This document shows positions 10,024-19,122 of a stretch of DNA of 53,350 nt, one piece after another. Source of the stretch: DASYAE01 sp036501535 (GTDB lineage: Bacteria > Actinomycetota > Actinomycetes > Streptomycetales > Catenulisporaceae); contig DASYAE010000017.1 in NCBI GenBank assembly GCA_036501535.1, positions 1-53,350 of the forward strand. The letters are read 5' to 3'. The notes below the pieces were generated by a model. The model was not told the origin of the DNA and ran no database searches. It saw nothing but the letters and a program-made list of their open reading frames with translations. Position 1 is the stretch's first letter, and every line of letters starts with the position of its first letter. Made by a program: the position numbers and the translations under genes.

Positions 10024-11267
10024 CGCCCGAGGCGCAGCCGGAGTCACTGGGCGACTGGGCCGGAATAGGCCCGGTCGCACCGCGTCCGGGCGAGGATTTG
10101 GCCCCGCTGATCGCCTGGCTGCGCACCGGGAAGACGGCCGAGGCGCGGATCGACTTCCCGGCCGGAACCGCGCTGCCGGACGGCCGTCTCGACCTGTGCA
10201 AGCAGGCCATCGGCGCAGACGGTGCGGCCCGGGTCGCCGAGGCCCTGCCCAGCCTGCCGCGATCCGCGCGGATCGCCGACAGGCACCTGCTGCTCGGCAC
10301 CGACGGCCTCGGCGACAGCGGAGCCGGCTCGGTCGCCGCGGCCGCGGACGAAAAGGGCGTTAATACCCTGTATCTGGGCTGCAACGGCATAACGTCCGGA
10401 GGAGTCTGCCGGATGGCCGACAGGCTGCGCTCGTCCAGATTTGGCCAGTCTGCACAGGCCGCGGCGACCGACCCGGAGTCCGGCGTCAAAGCCGTGTGGC
10501 TCAAACGCAATCCGCTCGGTCCGGGCGGCGGCGAGGCCGCGGCCGCACTCGTCGAAGCAGCCCCCGGTCTTCGAACCCTGGATCTGGTGCAGACCGGCCT
10601 GACCCCCGCCGCGCTCGGCGCACTGACCGAGGCCCTGATCGCGGCCCACGGCACCGGACGCGAGTTCGAACGGCTCTACCTCGGCGGCAATCCTCTCGGC
10701 GGGCCCGGCGCGCAGGCACTCGCCGCACTCATCGCAGCCGGAGCGATCGGCGAGCTCTACATATCAGCGGCCGAACTCGGCGACGTCGGCGCGCACACGA
10801 TCGCCGAAGCGCTGGAACTCGCGCCGCCCGGCCGGCTGCACCGGCTCTCCGTCGCCAGCAACGGAATCGGCCCCGCGGCCTGCGCCCGACTGGTCGCCGC
10901 AGCAGCCCGCTCCGGCGTCGCAATGCTCGATCTCGGCCGGGTCCGGGCCGCACGAGTGCTGTCTGCCGCAGACAACCGTCCCGACGTCGCCGCAGCCGAC
11001 TCCATCGGCGCGGCACTGGCAGCAGCGCCGCACCGCCTCACCCACCTGGTCCTGGCCGACACCGGAATGCGCAGCCCCGAGGCCATCAGCCTCCTGCGGC
11101 ATCTCGAGCCGGGCATGCCGACGCCGATGCGCGTCGTCCTCGGTAAGGGCATTGCGACGACGATCCGCAAACGCTTCGCCGCGATCGCCCGAACCGTGCC
11201 CCAGCCCGCGATCTCCGCCGACGTCGCCGCCATACAGAGCGTCCACCGAACACCGCCGCCGTTGTGA
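10020..11267 (+). CDS. Leucine-rich-repeat protein (ribonuclease-inhibitor type)
   Basis: The protein has 415 residues from a GTG at 10020 overlapping the SDR stop (GTGA), with GGGAGG about seven bases upstream, so translation is probably coupled. Repeats of about 28 residues in the RI style are visible: VNTLYLGCNGITSGG, VKAVWLKRNPLGPGGGEAA, RTLDLVQTGLTPAALGAL, ERLYLGGNPLGGPGAQAL, HRLSVASNGIGPAACARL and THLVLADTGMRSPEAI. Such folds are protein-binding scaffolds. No signal peptide or membrane segment is seen, so it is probably cytoplasmic. Context suggests it recruits a partner of the SDR protein or of the convergent AAA+/VWA proteins, whose first stop lies 17 bases beyond. Confidence 0.82.
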   Translation: MTPEAQPESLGDWAGIGPVAPRPGEDLAPLIAWLRTGKTAEARIDFPAGTALPDGRLDLCKQAIGADGAARVAEALPSLPRSARIADRHLLLGTDGLGDSGAGSVAAAADEKGVNTLYLGCNGITSGGVCRMADRLRSSRFGQSAQAAATDPESGVKAVWLKRNPLGPGGGEAAAALVEAAPGLRTLDLVQTGLTPAALGALTEALIAAHGTGREFERLYLGGNPLGGPGAQALAALIAAGAIGELYISAAELGDVGAHTIAEALELAPPGRLHRLSVASNGIGPAACARLVAAAARSGVAMLDLGRVRAARVLSAADNRPDVAAADSIGAALAAAPHRLTHLVLADTGMRSPEAISLLRHLEPGMPTPMRVVLGKGIATTIRKRFAAIARTVPQPAISADVAAIQSVHRTPPPL

Positions 11268-11284
11268 CAAGCGTTGTGACAAGT

Positions 11285-12871
11285 TCAGCGCGGCAGCTTC
11301 TGGAACGTCTGGATCCAGTACCGCTGCCGCTCCTCCGACACGCCGATCAGGTAGGTCGAACGCAGCTTCGGCGGCAGCAGCGCGACCAGCCGGGCCACTG
11401 CGCGCTGGTGCTTGCGCAACTGGGACAGCTCGGCGTTCGCGATCACCTGGTGCACGAGGTCTGAGTCGTTCGTGCCCTCGTCGGACTGTTGCAGCGCGCG
11501 CCGCAGCCGCTGCTCCCAGCCGGGGACGTCGGCGGCGAGCTCGCGCAGGCCGACCACCGGGCGGTTCTCCAGGCGCTCGATCAGGGCGGTCAGCGGCACC
11601 GGGGCGTATTCGCCGTCGCCGAGGTAGATCATGCCCAGCTCCATCTGCAGCCCGCGCCGGTACAGCTTGATCATGCGCTCCAGGGTGCGCTTGGTGATCC
11701 AGCCGCGGTCCTTGGGCCGGTTGTACTCGTCCCAGACGATCGCCTTCGGCTCCGGCCCGGTGAACGCCCGGGCCACCAGCGTGCGCAGCGAGCCGTCCGC
11801 GGCCGGAACCGGGACGCAGAGGTCTTCCACGTTGGTCACCGGCAGCGAGAAGTACAGCGGGTCGCGGCCCAGCTCGCGCCGGACCAGCTCGCGCACCAGC
11901 TCGGTCTTGCCGCAGCCGGGCGGCCCCTGCAGCAGCACGGTCCACCGGTTGCGCAGCGCCGCGCGCAGCACCCGGCGCACCGGGTCGTCGATCCGGGTCA
12001 GCCGGGCCACGCCGAGCTCGTCCGCGATCCGGTCGAGCACCTGGTCCGTGTGGTCCGCGCCCGGGCTGCCGTCGGCCAGCCGCTCCTGCAGCCGCAGCCG
12101 CTCCCCGTTGACCAGCGGCAGCCCCCAGTCCGGCGGGAAGCCCTCGACGGCGTTGGCCAGCACGTGGTCGAGGGTGCGCGGGGAGAGCAGCTCGCGCACG
12201 CCCTTCGGCAGCGCGGCCCAGGCCGCGAACACCCCGGAAAGGTCGCGGTCGCGGTAGCGCCGGGCCAGCTTCACCCGCCAGGCGGTGTCGTTCGCGGTGA
12301 TCCGCAGCGTGGTCATCCGGTCCAGGATGGCCAGGTCGCTGCGCCGCGCCGAGGTCTCGGCCAGCGACTCGTTGTCGGTCAGGAACACCCCGGCGCAGCC
12401 GAGCTCGCGCAGGTCGTACTCGCCCAGCGTCCAGTTGCAGGCCACCTGCATCAGCTGGGCCTGCACGGTGTCGCCGGCCTGCAGCGAGTCGTCGATCAGC
12501 AGGACGAACCGGCGCCCCGGCCGCAGCTGCGCCATCACCAGCTGGCACAGCACCAGGGCGCCGTCCTCGCCCCGCACCGGCGCGTTGGCCAGCAGGTCGT
12601 CCGGGGTCAGGTTGGCCGCCGGCACGTAGACCAGCTCAGTGTCCTCATACGCTTCGGCGATGTGCGAGAAGAAGGTCGCGGTCTTGCCGATCCCGTGCTC
12701 GCCGAAGATCTGGCCGGTCTGGCCGAGGTCGATCATCGCGTCGATGAAGGCCTCGAGCTTCGAGGCCCCGGTCCAGCCCGGCGGCGGCTCCGGATACGTC
12801 GCAGTAGACTGCCACGGCTGCTGCGCGGCGGCTGCGGTGGCGGTTCCGGCGGTCGGTGCGGACACGGTCAT
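11285..12871 (-). CDS. Tandem AAA+ ATPase of MoxR type
   Basis: The protein has 528 residues and two ATPase modules. The first has Walker A GEHGIGKT (57-64) and Walker B FVLLIDDS (about 122-129). The second has Walker A GPPGCGKT (315-322) and Walker B-like AIVWDEYN (376-383). MoxR-family ATPases act as chaperones that remodel VWA-domain partners. Consistent with that, the ATG overlaps the stop of the upstream VWA gene by four bases (ATGA). The first module is the less canonical and may be regulatory. The gene is last in a three-gene operon and converges on the LRR gene. Confidence 0.85.
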   Translation of the reverse strand: MTVSAPTAGTATAAAAQQPWQSTATYPEPPPGWTGASKLEAFIDAMIDLGQTGQIFGEHGIGKTATFFSHIAEAYEDTELVYVPAANLTPDDLLANAPVRGEDGALVLCQLVMAQLRPGRRFVLLIDDSLQAGDTVQAQLMQVACNWTLGEYDLRELGCAGVFLTDNESLAETSARRSDLAILDRMTTLRITANDTAWRVKLARRYRDRDLSGVFAAWAALPKGVRELLSPRTLDHVLANAVEGFPPDWGLPLVNGERLRLQERLADGSPGADHTDQVLDRIADELGVARLTRIDDPVRRVLRAALRNRWTVLLQGPPGCGKTELVRELVRRELGRDPLYFSLPVTNVEDLCVPVPAADGSLRTLVARAFTGPEPKAIVWDEYNRPKDRGWITKRTLERMIKLYRRGLQMELGMIYLGDGEYAPVPLTALIERLENRPVVGLRELAADVPGWEQRLRRALQQSDEGTNDSDLVHQVIANAELSQLRKHQRAVARLVALLPPKLRSTYLIGVSEERQRYWIQTFQKLPR

Positions 12872-14361
12872 CGGCTCCCCGGGATCACCCGATGGCAGGC
12901 CATCGGCGGACGGTGGTGCCCGGGCCAGTCGTCGCCGCCCGCGGTGATCAGCCAGATCCACTTGTCCGGCTCGGCCGGCGTGATGTGCGGCGCGTGCCCG
13001 TCGGTGAGCACGACGACCGCGTCCGGCCGCTCCTCGAACCGCTCGCCGCGCACCTCGGTGCGGCCCTCGACGTAGTCCGCGACGGCCTGGAAGCTCGTCC
13101 CTCCTCCGCCGTAGACCCGCTCGCCCGGCGTGAAGGGCATCACGGCCCCGTCGAAGGACAGCCAGTGCGCCCGCACCCCGTCGATCTTCCCGACCAGCTC
13201 GGTCAGCCAAGCGACCACGTCGCCCGGCATCGAGCCGGAGGTGTCGTACGCGATCACGACCAGCTTCTCGGCGACCGGCCCGCGCCGCGCCAGCACCGGA
13301 TCGCCGCCGAGCGCCGCGACGATCGCGCCGCGCTTCTTCGGGTAGACCAGCCGCTCGCCCTCGGCCAGCCGGGAGGCCATGACGTCCACGAACCAGCGCT
13401 GCCACCAGGCGATCCGCCGGGTCGCCGTGGTCCGGCCGCGCAGCTTGTGCGCGCCGAGCCGGCCCCAGACCCGGTCCGCCGACGCGGTGCCCTCGGTACG
13501 CCGGAGCAGGTCGCTGATCTCGTCCCGCGCGCCGCGGTGGCCGCGCCCCGCCGCCAGCAGGGCATTGAGCAGGGCCGACGAGGTCGCCGCGGCCACCGCC
13601 TCCTCGTCGAGCTGGATGTCCGTGGTCTGATGGACACAGACGGCGGACCAGGATACTGCGAGCGGCCGCTTCATCCGCTTGAGCTCGGTGTACGCGGTCA
13701 TGTCGGTCGCGACGAAGGCGGGGTGGTCGAGCGGGTCGAGCCCCTGCCCGGCCAGGTCGGCCGCATAGGCCGCGTAGACCTCGCGCGGGTCCACGCCGGT
13801 CGGCACCCCGTCGAGCCGCGGCAGTTCCCCGCGGCCCAGCCGGACCATCGCGACGTGGTTGATCGTCACCTCCGCGGCCAGATCGAACACCGGGTCGTCG
13901 CGCAGGTGGGGATCGACGAACAGGTGCCGGTGCACCAGGTGCCGCGCCTCGTGGAAGAGCACGAACTTGACCCCGTCCAGGCCCAGCCGGACGAAGAAGT
14001 CCGGGTTGAACAGCAGCAGGCAGCTGCCGTCCCCGGAGGCGGCCACGGCCGCGGTCGGCACCGCCGTGGTCGGGATCTGGTACGGGCACTTGCTGAAGAT
14101 CCACGAGGCGACCGCCGACTCGGCCAGCCCGAAGTCGAGCAGCGCGGCGTCCTTGAGCCGCTCCGCCTCGGCGACGGTCTCCAGCGCGGCCGGGCGCCAG
14201 GCCGCGACGGCCCGCCGGTCGGCCAGGTCGATCACCGGCGGACGCCGCAGCGCCGACGCGCGCGTCGTCCGGGCCGGTCGCGGCGCGGCTCCGGGCACTG
14301 CTCCAGGCACCCCTTCGGGCACTGCTTCAGTCGTCGCGGTCTGCGGCGGCTGCGCGGTCAT
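12868..14361 (-). CDS. HExxH metallopeptidase-like plus VWA protein (MoxR partner)
   Basis: The protein has 497 residues. The N-terminal half contains HEARHLVHRH (HExxH at 137-141) followed by AAEVTINHVAM, the layout of DUF2201-type metallopeptidase-like domains. The C-terminal third is a VWA domain with MIDAS motif DTSGS (about 373-377) in VVIAYDTSGSMPGD, then GGGTSFQAVADYV and VVVLTDGHAP. Proteins of this build are usually encoded beside a MoxR ATPase, as here. Cleavage activity is not shown; the HExxH may only bind metal. The ATG at 14361 lies 10 bases after the upstream gene's stop. Confidence 0.85.
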   Translation of the reverse strand: MTAQPPQTATTEAVPEGVPGAVPGAAPRPARTTRASALRRPPVIDLADRRAVAAWRPAALETVAEAERLKDAALLDFGLAESAVASWIFSKCPYQIPTTAVPTAAVAASGDGSCLLLFNPDFFVRLGLDGVKFVLFHEARHLVHRHLFVDPHLRDDPVFDLAAEVTINHVAMVRLGRGELPRLDGVPTGVDPREVYAAYAADLAGQGLDPLDHPAFVATDMTAYTELKRMKRPLAVSWSAVCVHQTTDIQLDEEAVAAATSSALLNALLAAGRGHRGARDEISDLLRRTEGTASADRVWGRLGAHKLRGRTTATRRIAWWQRWFVDVMASRLAEGERLVYPKKRGAIVAALGGDPVLARRGPVAEKLVVIAYDTSGSMPGDVVAWLTELVGKIDGVRAHWLSFDGAVMPFTPGERVYGGGGTSFQAVADYVEGRTEVRGERFEERPDAVVVLTDGHAPHITPAEPDKWIWLITAGGDDWPGHHRPPMACHRVIPGSR

Positions 14362-14371
14362 GGCAGCCCCC

Positions 14372-15379
14372 TCATCCGCCCGTGGCGGCCGCGATCGCGC
14401 CGCTGGTGCCGATCAGCTCCGGCACCGAGCCGGTGAACTGCGGCAGCAGCCGGTCCAGCACGGCCCACGCCTCCAGGTTGCCGCCCAGCTCCCGCTCGAC
14501 CAGCGGCCGCAGCTCGGCGCGGGCCGCGGCGCACTGCTCAGGGAACAGCGCGCCGCCGAGGCCGAACACGGCCAGCACGATCTCGGGATTCCGGCCGGTG
14601 CGCAGGTATTCGCCCGGCCCGCCGAGAAGCACCCCGGCGTTCCGCATCCGCTTGGCGAAGCGCGGCAGCGTGCCGCCGAACTGGACCCGCAGCTCCACTG
14701 GGCACACCGGGTGCACGCAGAGCGCCCACCGCGCGTATCCCGGCAGCGGCGTCGCCCGGTCCGCCGCACCGATCACGGCCCAGTCCCGCGCACCGATGGC
14801 CGCGACCACATGCCGGACCTGCTTCATGCGGCGTTGCGCGCCGTACGTATACAGCGCGTGGACGAGACCGCGCGCCGTGGCGTCACCCTCGTCGTCGACG
14901 GAGTCCGCGCGCCCTATCCGGAAGCTGCGGTAGTGCGGATCCTCGCCGCTCGGCGTGAGGCTCAGCCTGGCGGGCCGGATCGAACCGCCCCTGTCCGGGT
15001 ACGGGACGCCTAGCGTGATGTCCCGCAGGACCGCCTCGGGCAGCCGAGTCATGCGGAAGGCGACGAGATAAGCGGTCTCGTCACCGGATTCGAGCAGCCA
15101 CCGGGCGACCCCGGTCGGGACCGCCGGGTTCCCGAAGATCTTGGTGACGGCGTGGGTGTCGTGCGGCACGGCAGGCGGCAGCTGCAGACGATCGTCGATG
15201 CGCGCGGTCAGCGCCGGGTCGCCAACCGTCCCCAGCAGGAAGCGCACCGCCGCGCCGTACGCGATCTGATCCAGGTTGATGCGGCCCCGGCCGGCCGGCG
15301 AGTAGTAGTGCCCCAGGCCCGCGTTGTGCGGCGCCGGATCGGGAATCGGCGCAGGCGTCGGCGGATTCGTGTTCGGCAC
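14372..15379 (-). CDS. Uncharacterised protein, first gene of the AAA+/VWA operon
   Basis: The protein has 335 residues if started at the GTG at 15379, which has AGGAG six bases upstream. An ATG at 15430 is possible but lacks this site. The N-terminus is proline-rich (TNPPTPAPIPDPAP), followed by a mixed alpha/beta sequence without recognisable catalytic motifs (YLVAFRMTRLPEAVLRDI, GLVHALYTYGAQRRMKQV, and a helical C-terminus). No signal peptide or membrane helix is seen. The tight spacing to the VWA gene (10 bases) suggests it is a substrate, adaptor or subunit of the MoxR/VWA machine. I do not recognise a family. Confidence 0.7.
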   Translation of the reverse strand: MPNTNPPTPAPIPDPAPHNAGLGHYYSPAGRGRINLDQIAYGAAVRFLLGTVGDPALTARIDDRLQLPPAVPHDTHAVTKIFGNPAVPTGVARWLLESGDETAYLVAFRMTRLPEAVLRDITLGVPYPDRGGSIRPARLSLTPSGEDPHYRSFRIGRADSVDDEGDATARGLVHALYTYGAQRRMKQVRHVVAAIGARDWAVIGAADRATPLPGYARWALCVHPVCPVELRVQFGGTLPRFAKRMRNAGVLLGGPGEYLRTGRNPEIVLAVFGLGGALFPEQCAAARAELRPLVERELGGNLEAWAVLDRLLPQFTGSVPELIGTSGAIAAATGG

Positions 15380-15804
15380 CCCGGTCTCCTGGCCTGTCAG
15401 AGCTTCCCCGCTGGCTACGGTCGCAAGCATAGGCCAGCGCAGGATGCGGACACGCGCGAATTTCGTTGCCCGGCCACGGTTTCCGCTCCGCTTTCGCGGT
15501 CCCCGGTGGCCCGGCCGGATCGCCGCCCAGGACCGGCCCCAGGGGTGTCCGACCTGCTCGGGGCATCTCGTGCTGCTCAATAGTTAGCGCTAACATCTGA
15601 TGCAGCGTCAACGCGGTCCCGCCCGGTGAAGTCGTGCCCTGCGACATTCCGGCCCGGTCGGGACCGGCCGCCGGACCTAGGCGGCCGAGCTGGATCAATC
15701 GTTCCCACCAGGGCGTACGTCGGCTTGGACGCACCGCGCGCGGCCGGGTCCGCGGGCGCGAGACATCCACGAATCCAGGAAGATCCGCACGGGATGTGAG
15801 GTCA
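15380..15804. promoter_or_regulatory. Divergent intergenic region with sugar-operon operator
   Basis: About 425 bases between the unknown gene (minus strand) and the sugar-binding protein gene. No convincing coding sequence was found. It holds the GTTAGCGCTAAC palindrome annotated below; the remainder is GC-rich leader. Confidence 0.5.
15583..15594. promoter_or_regulatory. LacI/GalR- or ROK-type operator upstream of sugar ABC operon
   Basis: GTTAGCGCTAAC is a perfect 12-base palindrome with the central CG typical of LacI-family sites. It lies about 210 bases before the sugar-binding protein gene. No LacI gene is present in the window, so the regulator is encoded elsewhere or is a ROK protein. 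Confidence 0.6.
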
Positions 15805-16938
15805 ATGGCGATCGAATACCAGCCCGAACAGGCCCCCGGAGCAGCGTTGCCCACCTTCGCTCCGAGCCGCCGGTCACTGCTGCGCGGACTGGGACTCGGC
15901 GGCGGGGCCGTGGCCGCCGCCTCCCTCCTGTCCGCCTGCAGCAGTTCGCACAGCACTACCCCCACCGGCGCGGTGGGCGCGTTCCCCACTACGCCGAAGT
16001 GGAAGTTCGTCTTCGTCAACCACGTGACGACGAACTCGTTCTTCGTCCCGACCAGGACCGGGCTGGCCGACGCGGCCGCGATGCTCGGCCTGCCCACGCC
16101 GCAGTGGACCGGCTCGGAGACCGGCTCGGTCGCCGAGATGGCCAGCGCGTTCGAGACCGCGATCAGCTCGAAGGCGGACGGGATCGCGATCCCGCTGACC
16201 GACAACACCGCCTTCATCGAGCCCACCAAGGCGGCCCTGGCGGCCGGCATCCCGGTGGTCGCCTACAACGCCAACGCGCCGGGCAACTTCGCCCTGACCT
16301 ACGTCGGCCAGGACCTCTACCAGTCCGGCGTGCTGATGGGCCAGAAGATCGCGACGGAGGTCACCTCCGGCCCCATCCTCGTCGGGATCTCCCAGCCCGG
16401 CGGGAACAACGTGCAGCCGAGACTGGACGGCCTCACCGCCGCGCTGAAGGTCGCAGCGCCCAATGTTAGCGTTCACAGCGTCGACACCGGGACGACGGCG
16501 GCCGGTGCGGTCTCCGCGATGGAGGCCGCATATCAGGGTCTGAAGAGCGCTGTGGGAATGTACGCGGTCGATGCAGAGACGACCGAGGGCATCCCGCAGA
16601 TCATCCAGACCTACAACCTCAAGGGCAAGGTGCACGCCGGCGGTTTCGACACGCTGCAGCCGACCATAACCGGCGTGCACTCCGGGGCGATGGACTTCAC
16701 CATCGACCAGTCGGCATACCTGCAGGGGTTCCTGCCGGTGGTCTACATGTTCATGTTCCGGCTCTCCGGGACCCTGGTGTCGCCGCCCGCGACCGACACC
16801 GGCCTTACCTTCGTCACGAGCGCCAACGTCGGCCCCTACAACTCGTTGAACAGCGTCTTCGAGGGCGGGACCAACAAGGCCGTGCCGAGCATGCCCGGCT
16901 CGATCAACCCGCCGGCCGCCTCCCAGGTCCAGACCTGA
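15805..16938 (+). CDS. Sugar ABC transporter substrate-binding lipoprotein (CUT2 type)
   Basis: The protein has 377 residues from an ATG at 15805 with GTGAGG upstream. It carries a twin-arginine-like lipoprotein signal (SRRSLLRGLGLGGG, then LLSACSSS with the lipobox cysteine). The mature part is a type I periplasmic binding fold: KFVFVNHVTTNSFFVP, ADGIAIPLTDN, IPVVAYNANAPGN, YVGQDLYQSGVLMGQKIA and GILVGISQPGGN-like strands. The CUT2 pattern of two Rossmann lobes fits ribose, xylose, inositol or rhizopine binding, but the ligand is not identifiable. It is first gene of the operon, 58 bases before the permease. Confidence 0.9.
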   Translation: MAIEYQPEQAPGAALPTFAPSRRSLLRGLGLGGGAVAAASLLSACSSSHSTTPTGAVGAFPTTPKWKFVFVNHVTTNSFFVPTRTGLADAAAMLGLPTPQWTGSETGSVAEMASAFETAISSKADGIAIPLTDNTAFIEPTKAALAAGIPVVAYNANAPGNFALTYVGQDLYQSGVLMGQKIATEVTSGPILVGISQPGGNNVQPRLDGLTAALKVAAPNVSVHSVDTGTTAAGAVSAMEAAYQGLKSAVGMYAVDAETTEGIPQIIQTYNLKGKVHAGGFDTLQPTITGVHSGAMDFTIDQSAYLQGFLPVVYMFMFRLSGTLVSPPATDTGLTFVTSANVGPYNSLNSVFEGGTNKAVPSMPGSINPPAASQVQT

Positions 16939-16996
16939 GACCGGCCGCATGAGAGCACGGGCACGAGTACGCCGCTGAGCGGGAGAGGCACGACAC

Positions 16997-18025
16997 ATGG
17001 CAGACACCGAAGTCCGCCCGGTCCGGCCAGGTGCCGGGCCGGGCGGCCCCGCCGGCCGGTCGGCCGCGGTCACGGTACTCGGCGTGCTGGTCCGGCGCCG
17101 GGAGCTGAGCATCATCCTGGTCACGGTCGCGGCCGTGCTCTACTTCACCGTCCGCAGCGGGTCGACCTTCAACACCAACGCCAACTACCACATCATCATG
17201 CAGTACTTCGCCCCGCTGGCGATCATCGGCGCGGGCGAGGCGATGCTGCTGATCTGCGGCGAGATCGACCTGTCGGCGGGGTTCGTCTACACCTTCACGC
17301 CGTTCGTCTTCATGTCCCTCTACAACGACAACGCGACCGTGCCGGAGGCGCTGATCGGCTCGCTCGTGGTGGCCGCGGGCATCGGGTTCGTCAACGGCAT
17401 GATCAGGAACCTGTTCAACCTCTCCTCGTTCATCGTCACGCTGGGCATGGGCTTCTTCCTGGAGGGCATGACCTACGTCCAGTCCAACGGCTCCACGGCC
17501 ACCCCGCCGTACCACGGCGCGCTGGCCGACGTGCTCGGCGGCTGGCGCTGGTCGGAGCTGGTCTGGGCGCTCGCCGTCGTGCTGCTGGTCCAGCTCGCGC
17601 TGAGCGCGACCCGGTACGGCGTCTACGTGCAGGCGGCCGGCGGCAACCCGCTCAGCGCCGCCGAGTCCGGGATCAAGGTCAACCGGGTCCGGCTGATCAC
17701 CTTCACCATGACCAGCCTGCTGGCCGGGCTCACCGGGATGATCGACGAGACCCGGGTCGGCACCTTCGACCCGACCAGCGGCGGCAACACGACCATGTTC
17801 ATGGCGGTGGCCTCGGCGGTCATCGGCGGGACCGCGCTGCTCGGCGGCTCCGGCACCGTGATCGGCGCGCTGTTCGGCGCGGTGCTGATAGGCATCATCA
17901 ACGACGGCTTCCAGCTGATCGGCGTGAACGCCTTCGCCTTCGACGTGTTCATCGGCATCGCGGTGGTGGTCGCCATGCTCCTCAACGCCTACCTGATCAT
18001 GCTGCGGAAGAGAGCGCTGAGATGA
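16997..18025 (+). CDS. Sugar ABC transporter permease (RbsC-like)
   Basis: The protein has 342 residues with about eight to ten membrane helices (VTVAAVLYFTV, LAIIGAGEAMLLICGEIDLS, LIGSLVVAAGIGFVNGM, IVTLGMGFFLEGM, LAVVLLVQLALSA, IGIAVVVAMLLNAYLI). The stretch GEIDLSAGFVYTF corresponds to the conserved G-x-DLS motif of the BPD_transp_2 family, and GGTALLGGSGTVIGALFGA is its later family signature. It forms the membrane channel for the preceding binding protein. The stop overlaps the ATPase start by four bases. Confidence 0.94.
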   Translation: MADTEVRPVRPGAGPGGPAGRSAAVTVLGVLVRRRELSIILVTVAAVLYFTVRSGSTFNTNANYHIIMQYFAPLAIIGAGEAMLLICGEIDLSAGFVYTFTPFVFMSLYNDNATVPEALIGSLVVAAGIGFVNGMIRNLFNLSSFIVTLGMGFFLEGMTYVQSNGSTATPPYHGALADVLGGWRWSELVWALAVVLLVQLALSATRYGVYVQAAGGNPLSAAESGIKVNRVRLITFTMTSLLAGLTGMIDETRVGTFDPTSGGNTTMFMAVASAVIGGTALLGGSGTVIGALFGAVLIGIINDGFQLIGVNAFAFDVFIGIAVVVAMLLNAYLIMLRKRALR

Positions 18026-18873
18026 CCGAGCCGTTCTCCGACGAGACCGGGGCCGACTTCGGCGCGCGGCCCGGCGACCAGTCGCCGGCCGGCATCCCGG
18101 AACAGGCTGCCGGTCCTGACTCGGCCGCGGCCGACGCGATCCGGGTGGAGCACGTGGCCAAGCGCTTCGGCCCGGTCACGGCGCTGCGCGACATCAACAT
18201 GCACGTTCGCCGCGGCGAGGTGCTGGGGCTCATCGGTGACAACGGCGCCGGCAAGTCGACCCTGATCAAGATCCTCACCGGTTTCCACCGCCCGGACTCC
18301 GGCGTGATCCTGGTGAACGGCGTCGAGACCAGGCTCACCGGGGTCCGGCACGCGCGCTCGCTCGGCATCGAGACCGTATATCAGGATCTTGCCCTGATAG
18401 ACGGGCTGTCGGTGTACCTCAACCTGCACCTGAACAAGGAGCTGGTGCACAAGCCGGTGCCGTTCCTGCGGCGCGCCGAGATGAAGCGGCGGGCGAGCGC
18501 CGCGCTGGCCTCCGTGGGCATCGACATCCCCTCGCTGTCGGCCGAGGTCGGCACGCTGTCCGGCGGGCAGCGGCAGGCGATCGCGGTGGCCCGCGCGGTG
18601 TACTCGGACGCGAAGATCCTGCTGCTGGACGAGCCGCTGGCCGCGATGGGCGCCCGGGAGGGCGGCCAGATCCTGCAGCTGCTGCGCACCCTGCGGGAGC
18701 GCGGGGACCTGGCCATCGTGGTCATCGCGCACAACTACAGCCAGATCGTCGATGTCTGCGACCGGGTGAACCTGTTGCAGCACGGCGAGATCACCTTCGA
18801 CCGGCCGACCGCGCAGACCTCGGTGGCCGAGCTCAACGAGCTCGTACACGCCGAGTACCGGATCGAGGCCTGA
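18022..18873 (+). CDS. Sugar ABC transporter ATP-binding protein (single-domain CUT2)
   Basis: The protein has 283 residues, overlapping the permease gene (ATGA). Walker A is GLIGDNGAGKSTLIKIL, the signature LSGGQRQAIAVARAVY, Walker B ILLLDEPLAAMG, and the switch histidine lies in VVIAHNYSQI. Many CUT2 ATPases (RbsA, XylG) contain two fused ATPase domains of about 500 residues; this has one, as in FrcA-type systems, so it should act as a homodimer. It completes the binding protein, permease, ATPase operon. A strong hairpin follows the stop. Confidence 0.93.
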   Translation: MTEPFSDETGADFGARPGDQSPAGIPEQAAGPDSAAADAIRVEHVAKRFGPVTALRDINMHVRRGEVLGLIGDNGAGKSTLIKILTGFHRPDSGVILVNGVETRLTGVRHARSLGIETVYQDLALIDGLSVYLNLHLNKELVHKPVPFLRRAEMKRRASAALASVGIDIPSLSAEVGTLSGGQRQAIAVARAVYSDAKILLLDEPLAAMGAREGGQILQLLRTLRERGDLAIVVIAHNYSQIVDVCDRVNLLQHGEITFDRPTAQTSVAELNELVHAEYRIEA

Positions 18874-18894
18874 AGCCGCGCACCGCGCGGCCTC

Positions 18895-18937
18895 GGGCTC
18901 CGGTCCGCGGCACAAGCTGCGCGGACGGAAGGAGCCC
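18895..18937 (+). terminator. Hairpin after sugar ABC operon
   Basis: GGGCTCC (18895-18901) pairs with GGAGCCC (18931-18937), and inside them GTCCGCG pairs with CGCGGAC. It lies 22 bases after the ATPase stop. There is no U-tract, as is common in high-GC actinobacteria. Confidence 0.6.
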
Positions 18938-18953
18938 GGTCGACGGCGCCGTT

Positions 18954-19015
18954 CGGAGGGGCCCGCCGGCCCGGCCCGCTGGCGGGCTGGGGCCGCGGCC
19001 GGCCGGGCCCCTCCG
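18954..19015. terminator. Second strong hairpin between sugar operon and AraC gene
   Basis: CGGAGGGGCCCG (18954-18965) pairs perfectly with CGGGCCCCTCCG (19004-19015), with further GC-rich inner pairing. It probably terminates or insulates transcription; it has no coding content. Confidence 0.5.
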
Positions 19016-19122
19016 GCGGTGGCGGACGGCGCACGGCGGCGCCGTCCCCGCTTCCCTCTACTCTCCGGCGGCTTTGCGGCGATTTCCGGCCGCTGTCGGT
19101 GTCCTGGCCTAGGCTCGCAGTT

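Noticed and set aside
11285..14104. Single 939-codon gene covering both AAA+ and VWA regions
   Set aside because: The upstream part of that frame is a shadow of the VWA gene; the VWA domain is in another frame and the AAA+ gene has its own ATG overlapping the VWA stop.
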